Assembly: GCF_963667685.1 (NCBI RefSeq)
Contig: NZ_OY763930.1
Coordinates: 1,284,501-1,348,500, forward strand
Length of the DNA stretch: 64,000 nucleotides
Source: Maridesulfovibrio sp.
GTDB lineage: Bacteria > Desulfobacterota > Desulfovibrionia > Desulfovibrionales > Desulfovibrionaceae
Direction of reading: 5' to 3'
Shown: positions 27,243-36,361 of the stretch, piece after piece
Numbering within the stretch: position 1 is the stretch's first letter
Layout of the letters: the number at the start of each line of letters is the position of its first letter
Program-made: the position numbers and the translations under genes
Notes under the pieces: model-generated
What the model was told of the DNA's origin: nothing
Database searches by the model: none
Seen by the model: the letters and a program-made list of their open reading frames with translations, nothing else

Positions 27243-28088
27243 CTATTCAAGTCCGAGCGAATCTATGAACACTTCACCGGAAAAAGTAAGTTCAGCTCCG
27301 CCCTGCAAAAAAACATTACCGCCTTCGATGATGACTTTAAGAATTTCACCGCCGGAAGTACGGATTCTTACAGCCGCATCAGTCAAGCCCTGTTTATGGA
27401 GAGTAAGCTGAACAGCGCTCACCCCGGTTCCGCAGGCATAAGTTTCATCCTCCACACCTCTTTCATAGGTGCGGACAATCAGGCTGTCGTTATCGTCAAT
27501 TTGTACGAAGTTGACGTTAGTTCCGGCAGGGGCAAAAGCTTCGTGGTAACGGAAGGCTGCACCGAGCTTCTTGACATCTACATCATCAACATCGGCCACC
27601 TGCACGACTGCGTGAGGAACGCCGGTGTTTGCAAAGTGGTACTCATACTCTTCGCCGTCAATTTCCAGAGTCTGCTTCACCGCCAGTCCTTCGGGCGGAG
27701 TGAGCTGGACTTTGACCTCTTCCAACAAAGGAAAGACCTGAACCTTGATCGGGCCTGCATCGGAACCGAAAGAATGCTGTTCGCCTGCAATACCCAGAGC
27801 ATGAGCCAGACGCCCGGCGCAACGGGATGCATTGCCGCACATCTCAGCTCTGGATCCATCGGAATTATAAAACTGCCAGACATAATCAAGTCCGGAACCT
27901 TCAGGAGCATTTTCAATGAAAAACAGTCCGTCAGCGTAAACTCCGAAAGCTCGCTGACAGAGCTTCTTGGCCCAAAGCTCCATTTTCTCGACCGGAACAC
28001 CAAGCTCACGGTTATCTATGATTACAAAATCATTGCCGCAACCCTGCATTTTATAAAAAGGAACAGATTTTCCGAACATTTCACTCAT
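27243..28088 (-). CDS. dapF: Diaminopimelate epimerase
   Basis: The cytoplasmic enzyme converts LL- to meso-diaminopimelate for lysine and peptidoglycan synthesis by a two-base mechanism with two cysteines. Both are present: C84 in AEMCGNASRC and C219 in ETYACGTGVSA. The protein has 281 residues, the normal length, and starts with the family pattern VPFYKMQGCGNDFVIIDN. GAGG precedes the ATG at seven bases. The transporter gene at 28160 lies upstream on the same strand, 71 bases away. A weak terminator follows. Confidence 0.96.
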   Translation of the reverse strand: MSEMFGKSVPFYKMQGCGNDFVIIDNRELGVPVEKMELWAKKLCQRAFGVYADGLFFIENAPEGSGLDYVWQFYNSDGSRAEMCGNASRCAGRLAHALGIAGEQHSFGSDAGPIKVQVFPLLEEVKVQLTPPEGLAVKQTLEIDGEEYEYHFANTGVPHAVVQVADVDDVDVKKLGAAFRYHEAFAPAGTNVNFVQIDDNDSLIVRTYERGVEDETYACGTGVSAVQLTLHKQGLTDAAVRIRTSGGEILKVIIEGGNVFLQGGAELTFSGEVFIDSLGLE

Positions 28089-28159
28089 TTGGCAGCCTCA
28101 TTGTATAATGATCTAAAGTTTAATATTCATTCCGACAGCGCCGGGTCAACTTGATATCA

Positions 28160-28843
28160 TCAGGACTCAACAACGCGGGAGCGCTGACGGCGGACCAGAT
28201 ACAGAAAAGGTGTATCCATAACTGCCACTATAGCCTTAAACAGGTAAGTGGTAAAAAGAATTTCTACCCAGACATCAAAGGGGAAAAGCCCCCACAAGGC
28301 GACAAGGCAGAACACGGAAGAATCAAGGAACTGGCTGAGCAGGGTAGACGCATTGTTGCGCAGCCAGAGGTGGCGCTCACCCATCTTATCTTTAAGAAGG
28401 TGAAAAATATATACATCATTAAGCTGGGAAACAATATACGCAGCCATGCTACCCAATGCAATACGGGGCAGAAAACCAAAAATAGCCTCAAGATGCGGCT
28501 GAGAAAAATCATCCGCTGCGGGAACAAACTTCAGTGCCAGCTGCATGTAAACAACTGCCATCAAGAGAACCACGAACCCCAGATATACTGCTTTCTTGGC
28601 TTCTTTCTTGCCATAAAATTCGCTGAGTATATCAGTTGAAAGAAAAACGCTGGCATAAAGGATGTTGCCGAGAGTGGTGGTCATTCCGAACAATTCTATT
28701 GTCTTCAGAACCTGAATGTTACACAGAATCAAGTTGAACACAATCAGGCCGTAAAGTCCAGTTTTGCCGAAAAATCTATAGATAACAAGCACAAGGCTCA
28801 GGTCCATGACCGCAAAGCCAAGCCATAATAACTCATTCATCAT
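28160..28843 (-). CDS. Queuosine precursor transporter (YhhQ/DUF165 family)
   Basis: A 227-residue membrane protein with about six segments, typical of the DUF165/YhhQ vitamin-uptake family that imports queuine-pathway precursors such as preQ0/preQ1. Family landmarks are the region STDILSEFYGKKEAKKAVYLGF and the segment AAYIVSQLNDVYIFHLLK with its intramembrane polar residues, followed by LWLRNNASTLLSQFLDS. The start is the first of two adjacent ATGs, with GGAG four bases upstream. I looked for a preQ1 riboswitch in the leader and did not recognise one. dapF follows on the same strand. Confidence 0.88.
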   Translation of the reverse strand: MMNELLWLGFAVMDLSLVLVIYRFFGKTGLYGLIVFNLILCNIQVLKTIELFGMTTTLGNILYASVFLSTDILSEFYGKKEAKKAVYLGFVVLLMAVVYMQLALKFVPAADDFSQPHLEAIFGFLPRIALGSMAAYIVSQLNDVYIFHLLKDKMGERHLWLRNNASTLLSQFLDSSVFCLVALWGLFPFDVWVEILFTTYLFKAIVAVMDTPFLYLVRRQRSRVVES

Positions 28844-28970
28844 ATTACTCCTGTATGCGCGTTCCGTAAGTAAACACTACAAACGCAAACTCCGCAACCT
28901 AATAGATACGGGCCTTCACGGCTCCGTGATCAGCTCCTAGCGCAATTTATACTGAAAATCCATACAAAAA

Positions 28971-28997
28971 AAGCGGCCCCGACAATCGGGGCCGCTT
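28971..28997. terminator. Bidirectional terminator after the diguanylate cyclase
   Basis: A perfect 12-bp stem (AAGCGGCCCCGA / TCGGGGCCGCTT) with a three-base loop. On the minus strand it is followed by a T-run, so it terminates the diguanylate cyclase gene. Confidence 0.85.
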
Positions 28998-29040
28998 TAA
29001 TCCAGTCTGACAGCTATAGACTGAAGGAAACCTTCTGATT

Positions 29041-30513
29041 TTACATAATCCTGAGCTTGGGCCTCTTGGGCGATACAACCACCCGGTTACGCCCCTGCGC
29101 CTTGGCTTCGTAAAGGGCCTCATCGGCCTTGCGCACTATCTCGGTGCCTTTTTCGAGACTTCCGGGGCATACGGAAGAGACACCGATGCTCGCAGTAATA
29201 TTAAAACTTGCATCCTGATAGGTCATATTGCTGGCGGAAATCTTTTCCCGAATCCGCTCAGCCAGCATCCGGGCCTGAGCTTCGTTGGTATGCGGCAGCA
29301 GAATGGCGAACTCTTCCCCTCCATAACGGGCGATGAAATCTGTAGACCTGAAAGTATTTTCAAATAGACGGGCCACTTTTTCCAAAACCATATCACCGGC
29401 CATATGGCCGTAGGTATCATTGACCGACTTGAAGTGATCAAGATCAATCATGAGCAGAGCCAGTTCAGTATTCAAACGCTGATGGCGCTTGAATTCTTCG
29501 ACCAGCCTTTCGTCAAAGCTGCAACGGTTGTAAACTCTGGTCAGACCATCGCGATTTGCACGGGTCTTTATCTTATCAAACATGATCGCATTACTCAGGG
29601 CGAGAGAAAGGTGATTGACGGCCGCATTAAGCGTGGACACCTGATCTTTAGCAAGCCTGACATTACGTTCACAAAGCATGACCAGACAACCGAACTTATC
29701 ACCACGGGCGACCAGCGGCAGGGCCAGAATTCTTCCTGATTCAGGGCTGTAAACCATGTTGGAGGACACTGCGGGGACGGTTTCAGCCATATTGTAGCTG
29801 GAAACTTCCATGCCGCTTAAGGCAACCACATTTTCAATCATCAACTCAACCCATTCTTTCTGGACACTTTCAACCTGTCCGGGGTTGATAAAAATATCTG
29901 CGTCAAGATGCTTTCCAGTAGGCAGGACATTCCAGAAGGCTCCTTGCACAGAGTAAACCGGAAGCAGCATCCTAAGATCTTCGGCTGCCTGTCCAAGAAT
30001 ATTGCCCACTTCAAGCCTTTCTGTTGCATTTGACAGCACTGTGTTCAGAAACTGAAGCTGTTCTGTCTTCCTGGAGAGCAGTTCCCGTTCAAGGATGATT
30101 TCCTCAGTCATGCGGTAAAGGTCACCGTAGAGCCCGGAAATCTCCTTCGCCCTGAACAAAGCATCCTGCACCTTGGAGCTGGTAAGCGGAGAGCTGACTA
30201 CCGCAAGGAATCCATCCTCAAGAACTCGTTCAAGATCCGTGCTCTTAGCTTCATCCTGTATAAGAATACGCTGGGTGGATTCCAGATTACGGTAAGCGGA
30301 GCGACGTTCTTCAGGAAGTTCATCCCACACACGCTGCGGAATCCATGTTGCTGCGGGCTTATCCTTATTGCTCAGTTCCTTTTCTCCGGGCAGGGAACGC
30401 TCAGAAAAATTTCTCAAGAAGAAACCGGGACCGAGGGAATCCTCAATCTTTCCGACTTCTGCTGTATTAAGACCGAACCCCCAAAGCAGTTCTGGCCTGT
30501 TGCCTCTTTTCAT
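29041..30513 (-). CDS. Diguanylate cyclase with N-terminal GAF-like region
   Basis: A 490-residue protein with no membrane segment. The C-terminal GGDEF domain (about 325-480) has the active-site motif RYGGEEF near residue 396, and the product-inhibition site RSTD lies five residues before it, so it should make c-di-GMP under feedback control. The preceding region (about 165-310) looks like a GAF domain. The first ~130 residues are of uncertain fold (ERRSAYRNLESTQRILIQDE). It has no receiver domain and is not beside the Wsp-like operon, so it is not an obvious WspR replacement. AAGGAG precedes the ATG, and a strong terminator follows the gene. Confidence 0.92.
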   Translation of the reverse strand: MKRGNRPELLWGFGLNTAEVGKIEDSLGPGFFLRNFSERSLPGEKELSNKDKPAATWIPQRVWDELPEERRSAYRNLESTQRILIQDEAKSTDLERVLEDGFLAVVSSPLTSSKVQDALFRAKEISGLYGDLYRMTEEIILERELLSRKTEQLQFLNTVLSNATERLEVGNILGQAAEDLRMLLPVYSVQGAFWNVLPTGKHLDADIFINPGQVESVQKEWVELMIENVVALSGMEVSSYNMAETVPAVSSNMVYSPESGRILALPLVARGDKFGCLVMLCERNVRLAKDQVSTLNAAVNHLSLALSNAIMFDKIKTRANRDGLTRVYNRCSFDERLVEEFKRHQRLNTELALLMIDLDHFKSVNDTYGHMAGDMVLEKVARLFENTFRSTDFIARYGGEEFAILLPHTNEAQARMLAERIREKISASNMTYQDASFNITASIGVSSVCPGSLEKGTEIVRKADEALYEAKAQGRNRVVVSPKRPKLRIM

Positions 30514-30846
30514 TATGGTCTCCTTGATTGCCTGTTTAAGCTGTCAGAAACAATTTTCTACCAACGTTTTGCAAAAAAAGGACCATTGAAAGTCAATGTA
30601 GATCACGGTTAGGCCGTGTGATAACCGCTTTCTTTCAACCTCAAAAACAAAAAGCATTTATAACAAGATATTAAGGACGGAAGCTAAAACGTGTTATAAA
30701 TTTCATGACTCAGGTTGAATGCCACCGAAGACTCAGTCGGGGGAAAAGGAAGGGAAAAGTCTGCCGGGAATTTGACATGCAATAACTACTAAAGGGGAAA
30801 ATAAATCCTTTGACAAAAACCGGCGAAGTATGGCTTGAAATAATAT
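30514..30846. other. Divergent intergenic region between the diguanylate cyclase and glycosyltransferase genes
   Basis: This 333-base gap holds no gene. An interrupted inverted repeat ATCACGG-TTAGG-CCGTGtGAT (30602-30622) lies about 90 bases upstream of the diguanylate cyclase start and could be an operator. TTGACA-like hexamers occur twice towards the glycosyltransferase side (around 30772 and 30811) without a well-spaced -10 box. Confidence 0.4.
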
Positions 30847-32505
30847 ATGAAAAATCAAAGAATATGGGGAACTCTGGACCCATTCCACGAAAACGGCCCT
30901 ATTCTGGGCAGGAAAGTTGCCAATGAGGGATTTCTAAACGGACTTCTCGGCCTTGACCCTTTTGACGAATACCACTTCTTTCTCTCCGGTGCAGGCGTAA
31001 AAAAAGGACTGCACTCCTTCTTAAGCAAAAACTACCCTGCTCTCATCGCGCTGAACCGGATCAAAATAATGGACCGCCGAGAACTGCCGGAAGCAATTAG
31101 CCGGCAAGAGTACTTCTGCTTCCACCAGTCGGACTGCATAAATTATCCACCCCATCTGGGCCGTTTGCGTAACGCATACGCCCGCAATGTTTTTCCCATC
31201 ACCGGCACAACACACTCTTTGAGTTACAGCAATTACGGTTCTTTTTTTCTTAATCACCTCTGGCCGGGCACAACAGCAAGAGACTGTATAGTAACGACTT
31301 CCAAGGCAGGAAAACTTGTTGTCGAAAAATATTTCCAGCACCTGCGGGAGGGGTTCTGCTTAAGCGAAGCCACCCACCCTGCGCCGCAAATTCGCAGAAT
31401 TCCGCTTGGAATCACTCCGGGGGAACTTAGTCCTGCTGATGGCGCACAAAAAAAACAGGCAAAGCTGAACATCGGAATTAACGGTAACGATACCAAGGTC
31501 AATATCCTTGTATTCGGACGTATTGCCCATTATTCGAAAATGGATGTTCTTCCTCTGCTGCGCGCCCTGCAACGTCTCTTTACAAACGGTCTGGACCGGA
31601 AAAGTATTCGCTTGCTTCTGGCCGGATGGCTGGATGAGGAGGACGATTTTCCCGAGACTCTGGCCCAGATATGCCGCAATATGGGGCTTGACCTGTCACT
31701 CATCGGACGTCCTTCGGATGACCGTAAAGTTGACCTTTTCCGCGCGGCTGATATATTTGTTTCCATCTCTGACAACCCGCAGGAAACATTCGGGATTACA
31801 GTACTTGAAGCGGGGGCAGCAGGACTGCCCGTAATCGCATCAGACTATGATGGATACAAAGATCTGATTGTTAATAATGAAACCGGAATACTCATCGAGA
31901 CGATCGGCCCTGAATCTACACCTGATCTGGACATGATAGCCCCACTCTGCTTCGACAATCATTACCACCTGCTCATGGCCCAGCAAACTGCGCTGGAAAC
32001 ACCTAAGCTGGCAGCGGCACTGGAACGGCTGATAAACGATAAGCAACTGCGCGAAAATATGGGACAGGCCGGAGCCAAAAGGGTGCAGGAAAATTTCAGC
32101 TGGTCAAAGGTAATTGAAAGCCATGTGGCCCTATGGGAAGAGTTGAATACCATCCCGGTGAACATTGACGAACTGCGCGACAGACTTCATCCCGCACAGG
32201 TTCGGTTGGGTGAAACATTTTCACATTACCCCACGCAGACTTTAAGCCCTGAAACCAAGCTGGTTACCGGAATTACAGGACAGGCCATCTATCATGGAAA
32301 GGAATTCCCACTAATTTATAGAGGGGTTGACCGAATTCTGAATCAGGAAGTCATCCGCAAAATGGCATTTCTTGCCCGCAAGCCGATAAGTGCAGCCCAG
32401 TTGACTGAGAAGATGAAATCTATGGCCGGGGAGATGACCAACAAAGAAGCCCAATTCCATCTTCTGTGGTGCCTGAAACATGATATTCTGGAAAAAGTAT
32501 GCTGA
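30847..32505 (+). CDS. Glycosyltransferase family 4 with C-terminal extension
   Basis: A 552-residue GT-B-type glycosyltransferase. The group 1 core shows ILVFGRIAHYSKMDVLPLL, then IFVSISDNPQETFGITVLEAGAAGLPVIASDYDG with the paired glutamates of GT4 enzymes, and EKRVQENFSW-like sequence closing the core near residue 420. About 130 further residues follow (RDRLHPAQVRLGETFSHYP onward), with an end that looks helical (MAGEMTNKEAQFHLLWCLKH). The donor and acceptor are unknown; a cell-surface glycan is likely. It overlaps the next glycosyltransferase by seven bases. The ATG has no clear ribosome binding site. Confidence 0.82.
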   Translation: MKNQRIWGTLDPFHENGPILGRKVANEGFLNGLLGLDPFDEYHFFLSGAGVKKGLHSFLSKNYPALIALNRIKIMDRRELPEAISRQEYFCFHQSDCINYPPHLGRLRNAYARNVFPITGTTHSLSYSNYGSFFLNHLWPGTTARDCIVTTSKAGKLVVEKYFQHLREGFCLSEATHPAPQIRRIPLGITPGELSPADGAQKKQAKLNIGINGNDTKVNILVFGRIAHYSKMDVLPLLRALQRLFTNGLDRKSIRLLLAGWLDEEDDFPETLAQICRNMGLDLSLIGRPSDDRKVDLFRAADIFVSISDNPQETFGITVLEAGAAGLPVIASDYDGYKDLIVNNETGILIETIGPESTPDLDMIAPLCFDNHYHLLMAQQTALETPKLAAALERLINDKQLRENMGQAGAKRVQENFSWSKVIESHVALWEELNTIPVNIDELRDRLHPAQVRLGETFSHYPTQTLSPETKLVTGITGQAIYHGKEFPLIYRGVDRILNQEVIRKMAFLARKPISAAQLTEKMKSMAGEMTNKEAQFHLLWCLKHDILEKVC

Positions 32506-33584
32506 GCCGCACGGTAATCCATCATAGTTTTCTCGCCAAAAGCGGCGGCGCGACAAAGGTTGCTGCCATGCTTCATGCCGGACTGCTGAAATCCGGGCAT
32601 AAGTCCATCCACTCTTTCGAAGCATCTGAAGAACCGGGTGACAAACTGATTCTTCCGGAAGAAGCTGCGCAATCCATCCCCGAAGGAAACATCGTGCACC
32701 TGCATTCCTCCGCTGCCCCGGTCCTCTTTCTGCGAAAGCTCCCTGCGAGAACAAAAACAGTGATAACCCTGCATGACACCAAACTGATAACCGGAGGATG
32801 CGCATCCCCAATGGGCTGCGTTCAATTTGAGGCAGCATGCAGTAATTGTCCGCGCAACTTTCCCGACAGCAAACGCTCACGACGTGATAAAATATCGGCG
32901 CTGATAGAATCGAAAGCCGTGCTGGTTTCACCATCCGGATGGCTGGCCAGACTGGCTCGTAAAGCCGACCCTGCACTGAAGCCAAGAATCATACCCAATG
33001 GCACAGCATGGCCTGATAAACCTGCAGATCGGAAGGCAGCACGAAAAGAACTCGGAATACACCACGCTTCGAGAGTTCTGCTCTTCATCGCCCATGGCGG
33101 AGCAAAAGCGGCCTACAAATCCGGCCCTGAATGGAAACAATATTGGCTGGAAATCAAGAAAGCGGTTCCTGAAGCTTTATGCTTCGCCATTGGAGGCAAC
33201 AGCAACAGCAGGGATGGCGACTTCATTTCAATCCCCTATGTGCAAAACGACATGCTGAATAAATTTCTTTGCGCTGCGGATGTTCTGGCTTATCCAACTC
33301 TGGGGGACAACCACCCGCTGATTATCATTGAAGCCATGGCCCAAAGTCTTCCGGCCGTCAGCTACGCTGTCGGCGGAGTGGTGGAGCAGATTTCCGACGG
33401 AGAAAATGGAATTCTGGTTGCCCCTTATGAAAAAAATACATTTACCGAAAAGGTCTCTATGCTTTTGGAAAACAGCCGTCTCGCTCGAGAGATGGGCAGC
33501 AGGGGGTTTCATACCGGCAAAAAACGATTTTCAAGTGAAAGAGTTCTCGGCGATTACACTAAATTATATTACAGTCTTGTGTAA
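32499..33584 (+). CDS. Glycosyltransferase family 4
   Basis: A 361-residue GT4-like enzyme. The N-terminal domain starts VIHHSFLAKSGGATKVAAML and contains a Cys-rich loop typical of a sub-family of exopolysaccharide glycosyltransferases (HDTKLITGGC, CVQFEAACSNCPRNF). The C-terminal domain has the donor-site motif DNHPLIIIEAMAQSLPAVSYAVGG. The start overlaps the upstream glycosyltransferase (ATG inside its last codons), so they are coupled and probably act on the same glycan. No polymerase or flippase gene is adjacent, so the final product cannot be assigned. Confidence 0.82.
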   Translation: MLSRTVIHHSFLAKSGGATKVAAMLHAGLLKSGHKSIHSFEASEEPGDKLILPEEAAQSIPEGNIVHLHSSAAPVLFLRKLPARTKTVITLHDTKLITGGCASPMGCVQFEAACSNCPRNFPDSKRSRRDKISALIESKAVLVSPSGWLARLARKADPALKPRIIPNGTAWPDKPADRKAARKELGIHHASRVLLFIAHGGAKAAYKSGPEWKQYWLEIKKAVPEALCFAIGGNSNSRDGDFISIPYVQNDMLNKFLCAADVLAYPTLGDNHPLIIIEAMAQSLPAVSYAVGGVVEQISDGENGILVAPYEKNTFTEKVSMLLENSRLAREMGSRGFHTGKKRFSSERVLGDYTKLYYSLV

Positions 33585-33710
33585 TTTAGTTTTAACATGT
33601 TATTATTTTATTTATTTACAAAATTATCACGCTATGCGAGTTGACTTTTTCCCGTGTTTAAACTGGAACTAATTTATTAGTCAGAATATGAAGATAAGAA
33701 AAATCTTTCA

Positions 33711-33740
33711 TTAACAAGCATTTCAGGCTAACATTATAAT
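33711..33740 (+). promoter_or_regulatory. Probable sigma-70-type promoter of the CheV-like gene
   Basis: TTAACA (33711-33716) and TATAAT (33735-33740) are separated by 18 bases and lie about 65 bases before the start codon. This is the best-looking -35/-10 pair in the intergenic regions I examined. Another TTGACT lies at about 33637 without a matching -10 box. Confidence 0.55.
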
Positions 33741-33805
33741 GAGCTGAGGATGATCCATTAAATGTTGCTTGCTCGATACATTCCTTTTTTCAGGGGAGGA
33801 TGACA

Positions 33806-34771
33806 ATGTCCCAAACTAATATTCTACTTGAATCAGGCACCAATGAACTTGAAATAGTTGAATTTTACATTGATGAACGTGATACTGTACATGATGGCTC
33901 AACACGCCGCAACTATTACGGTATCAACGTTGCCAAGGTAGTTGAAATTATCCGTCTGCCTGAGTTGACCGACATGCCTGATGCGGCCAACGACGCAGTT
34001 CTTGGTGCTTTTGATCTCAGATCGGAAATCATTCCTCTGATTGATCTGAGCCGCAGGGTCGGTAAAAACAGAATCGAAGACGAAGCTCCGAAAGTAATCG
34101 TCACCGAATTCAACAAAATTTCCACCGCTTTTCTTGTTTCCGGTGTAACCCGTATTCACCGCATAAGCTGGGAACAGGTTGAAGCACCAAGCAAGCAGGT
34201 TTCTTCCCTAACCGCAAACTCCATCACCGGAGTAGTAAAGCTCGAAGGGCGTATTGTCTTCCTGCTCGACCTTGAAAAAATAGTCGCAGACCTTAACCCG
34301 GACATGGACATTACGGATGTACCGGAAGCCTCACTTATCGATAAAATCGAAAAGCGTCAGCTCAAAGCACTCATTGCAGACGACTCCACTATGATTCGCC
34401 GCATGATCGGGCAGATGCTGGAAGATGCCGGTTTCCGTGTTACCAGAACCCACAATGGTAAGGCGGCATGGGATAAGGTTATGGAATGGAAAGGAAGAGC
34501 AGAGAGCGAAGGTAAAGCCATTAAAGATTACCTCGACATTGTGGTAACCGACATTGAAATGCCGGTCATGGACGGTCACAACCTGACCAAACGCATCAAG
34601 GATGATCCTGAACTGCGTCATCTTCCGGTACTGCTCTGTTCCTCTATCATCACCGACACTCTTTTCCACAAAGGAGAATCTGTCGGGGCTGATGACCAGA
34701 TTTCAAAAGCTGAAATCAACCAGCTCGCCGAAAGAGTATTCAAGCTTATCGAAAAAGCAGATAACAATTAG
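33806..34771 (+). CDS. CheV-like CheW-receiver coupling protein
   Basis: A 321-residue protein with an N-terminal CheW domain (about 15-165; NYYGINVAKVVEIIRLPELT, LGAFDLRSEIIPLIDLS, LEGRIVFLLDLEKIV) and a C-terminal receiver (about 185-315; LKALIADDSTMIRR, acceptor in DIVVTDIEMPVMDG, LLCSSIITD). CheV proteins couple receptors to CheA and adapt signalling through their receiver. The second of two ATGs is chosen because GGGGAGG lies six bases before it and abuts the first. It stands alone between glycosyltransferase genes and pgeF, so which CheA it serves (possibly a flagellar one elsewhere) is not visible. Confidence 0.9.
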   Translation: MSQTNILLESGTNELEIVEFYIDERDTVHDGSTRRNYYGINVAKVVEIIRLPELTDMPDAANDAVLGAFDLRSEIIPLIDLSRRVGKNRIEDEAPKVIVTEFNKISTAFLVSGVTRIHRISWEQVEAPSKQVSSLTANSITGVVKLEGRIVFLLDLEKIVADLNPDMDITDVPEASLIDKIEKRQLKALIADDSTMIRRMIGQMLEDAGFRVTRTHNGKAAWDKVMEWKGRAESEGKAIKDYLDIVVTDIEMPVMDGHNLTKRIKDDPELRHLPVLLCSSIITDTLFHKGESVGADDQISKAEINQLAERVFKLIEKADNN

Positions 34772-34794
34772 TTTGACGCGAACGCCACAAAACC

Positions 34795-34836
34795 AAAGCC
34801 CCGCAAGAAAATGTTCTTGCGGGGCTTTCATTTTTT
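34795..34836. terminator. Bidirectional terminator after the CheV-like gene
   Basis: A perfect 15-bp stem (AAAGCCCCGCAAGAA / TTCTTGCGGGGCTTT) with a four-base loop, followed by a T-run. It separates convergent genes. Confidence 0.92.
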
Positions 34837-34852
34837 CAAGAAGCCAATAAAG

Positions 34853-35599
34853 CTACTTAATCCAAATAAGTGAGCACTGACGCCCTGTCTGCTTCTCTCT
34901 GCGGTAAGAGAAGAAGCTATCAGCCATGAAATAGGTGCACAGGTCAACAGAATAAATATTACGCCGTGGCAGTCCTGCCTCATGCAACTGATCTATGGTC
35001 AGTTTCCAAAGATCAACAGTGCTGCTCGCCTTATCAAAGTATTCTTCAAATCCCGGCTCAAAATCAGATTCAAAATTTACGAACTGGGCGGCGGCGGGAC
35101 TAAGACTTGGCCCGCGCACAGCCAGCAGATCTTCGGGATCACAGCTGTAATGTTCGCAGATGTCGGCTACTCCCTTACCAGGAAAATTAATTGCATTTCC
35201 ACGCCAGCCGTTATGAAGTCCTGCCACGAATTCACCGTTTTTATGGGCAATCATTATCGGCTGGCAATCTGCGGTCTTAACCACCATGGCGTGCCCTGCG
35301 GTTGTTGTAGCAATCCCGTCCCCTTCTAGCACAGGTTTAGCAGCCGGAGATCCTTCTTCAAGGTCATAATGCATCACATCACCATGAACCTGAATGCACT
35401 CATGCCAATGGGTAATTCCAAGTGATGCGGCCAATTCAGTACGGTTTGCCCGGACATCATATGGATCGTCACCCACATCATACGAAATATTACCGCAGCC
35501 ATAAGGTGATTTGCAGCTACCTCCGCTTCTGGTACTGAAGGCCACCGAAACATTTTCAAGTCCCGGAAAAACAAAAGGTATATAACTTATTTTTGCCAT
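34853..35599 (-). CDS. pgeF: Peptidoglycan editing factor PgeF (laccase-domain, YfiH family)
   Basis: A 248-residue multicopper-oxidase-like fold protein of the YfiH/DUF152 family. Metal-site residues are seen in CIQVHGDVM, VVKTADCQPIM and AGLHNGWRGNA, and RGPSLSPAAAQF matches the family. E. coli PgeF removes wrongly incorporated L-serine from UDP-MurNAc intermediates, and other members show purine nucleoside or polyphenol oxidase activity. It overlaps the 5-formyl-THF cyclo-ligase gene by 13 bases and has GGGAG five bases before its ATG, so the two are co-translated. Confidence 0.88.
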   Translation of the reverse strand: MAKISYIPFVFPGLENVSVAFSTRSGGSCKSPYGCGNISYDVGDDPYDVRANRTELAASLGITHWHECIQVHGDVMHYDLEEGSPAAKPVLEGDGIATTTAGHAMVVKTADCQPIMIAHKNGEFVAGLHNGWRGNAINFPGKGVADICEHYSCDPEDLLAVRGPSLSPAAAQFVNFESDFEPGFEEYFDKASSTVDLWKLTIDQLHEAGLPRRNIYSVDLCTYFMADSFFSYRREKQTGRQCSLIWIK

Positions 35600-36162
35600 A
35601 TCAACTCCCTGTCAGTACAGACCAGCTGCACATTTTTATCCCACGGTTCTATTGGAAACCCATCCACCAGCTGAAAATTGTAGCAGACTCCCACAGATAA
35701 AAAACCCTCTTTTTGCGGACGGGCCAAAAAGCGGTCATAATATCCGCCGCCGAATCCTATGCGGTAACCATTGCGGTCAAATCCCACACCTGGGACAATC
35801 ATCAGATCCGGGGAAACTGCATCCGGAAACTCACAGCGAGTCCGGCATGGTTCCTTGATGCCGAAAGAACCGGACATCAGCTCAGCTTCAGCCCGAACTA
35901 CACCGAAATCCATCTGTCCCGGCTCATTTTTACGGCAACATGGCATGAAAAGTTTTTTACGGCTATTCCATGCCGCTTCAAGCAACGGGCGGACATCCAC
36001 CTCGTTCCTGATCGGCCAGTAAAGCAGAACTTCACCGGCTTTGTCCCACTCTTCAAGAGATAGAACCGATTCCACTATGCTGCGGCTCATGGAGTCCACA
36101 TCAGGTCCGCGCATGGTGGAACGCTTTTCCAAAAGCTGCCGTCTAATAATTTCTTTATCCAT
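35587..36162 (-). CDS. 5-formyltetrahydrofolate cyclo-ligase
   Basis: An ATP-dependent enzyme that converts 5-formyl-THF to 5,10-methenyl-THF, salvaging the stored folate. The motif GIGFGGGYYDRFLA-like (here RIGFGGGYYDRFLARP) near the C-terminus and the N-terminal KEIIRRQLLEKRSTM are characteristic. The start at 36162 is chosen because AGGTGA lies five bases before this ATG, giving 191 residues. An ATG ten codons earlier lacks a binding site. It overlaps pgeF. A folate role fits with metH elsewhere in the window but they are not linked. Confidence 0.9.
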   Translation of the reverse strand: MDKEIIRRQLLEKRSTMRGPDVDSMSRSIVESVLSLEEWDKAGEVLLYWPIRNEVDVRPLLEAAWNSRKKLFMPCCRKNEPGQMDFGVVRAEAELMSGSFGIKEPCRTRCEFPDAVSPDLMIVPGVGFDRNGYRIGFGGGYYDRFLARPQKEGFLSVGVCYNFQLVDGFPIEPWDKNVQLVCTDRELIWQK

Positions 36163-36361
36163 CTCGGTCACCTGTATCCCGTTTGAAGTCATGAGATGGA
36201 AAAATTAAGCACAACCCGGTGACAAAAATCAATCACCAAGTGCTACAATAATGAAAATATCCCCGGACACAAGGCTGAGCATTGGTTTTTGAGGTCAATA
36301 ATGCTATTTAATATTCTCCCGTAAACAAAAAAGGATACAAGTAGATATGAGTGGAGGCAGT

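Noticed and set aside
27225-28154. Plus-strand open frame opposite dapF
   Set aside because: dapF has both catalytic cysteines and a binding site; the opposite frame is a shadow.
28844-28966. preQ1 riboswitch before the YhhQ-type transporter gene
   Set aside because: No class I or II preQ1 core that I can recognise; only a covariance-model search would settle it.
29041-30513. Diguanylate cyclase as the missing WspR
   Set aside because: It has no receiver domain and lies beyond several unrelated genes; the WspR-type receiver is already in the PP2C fusion.
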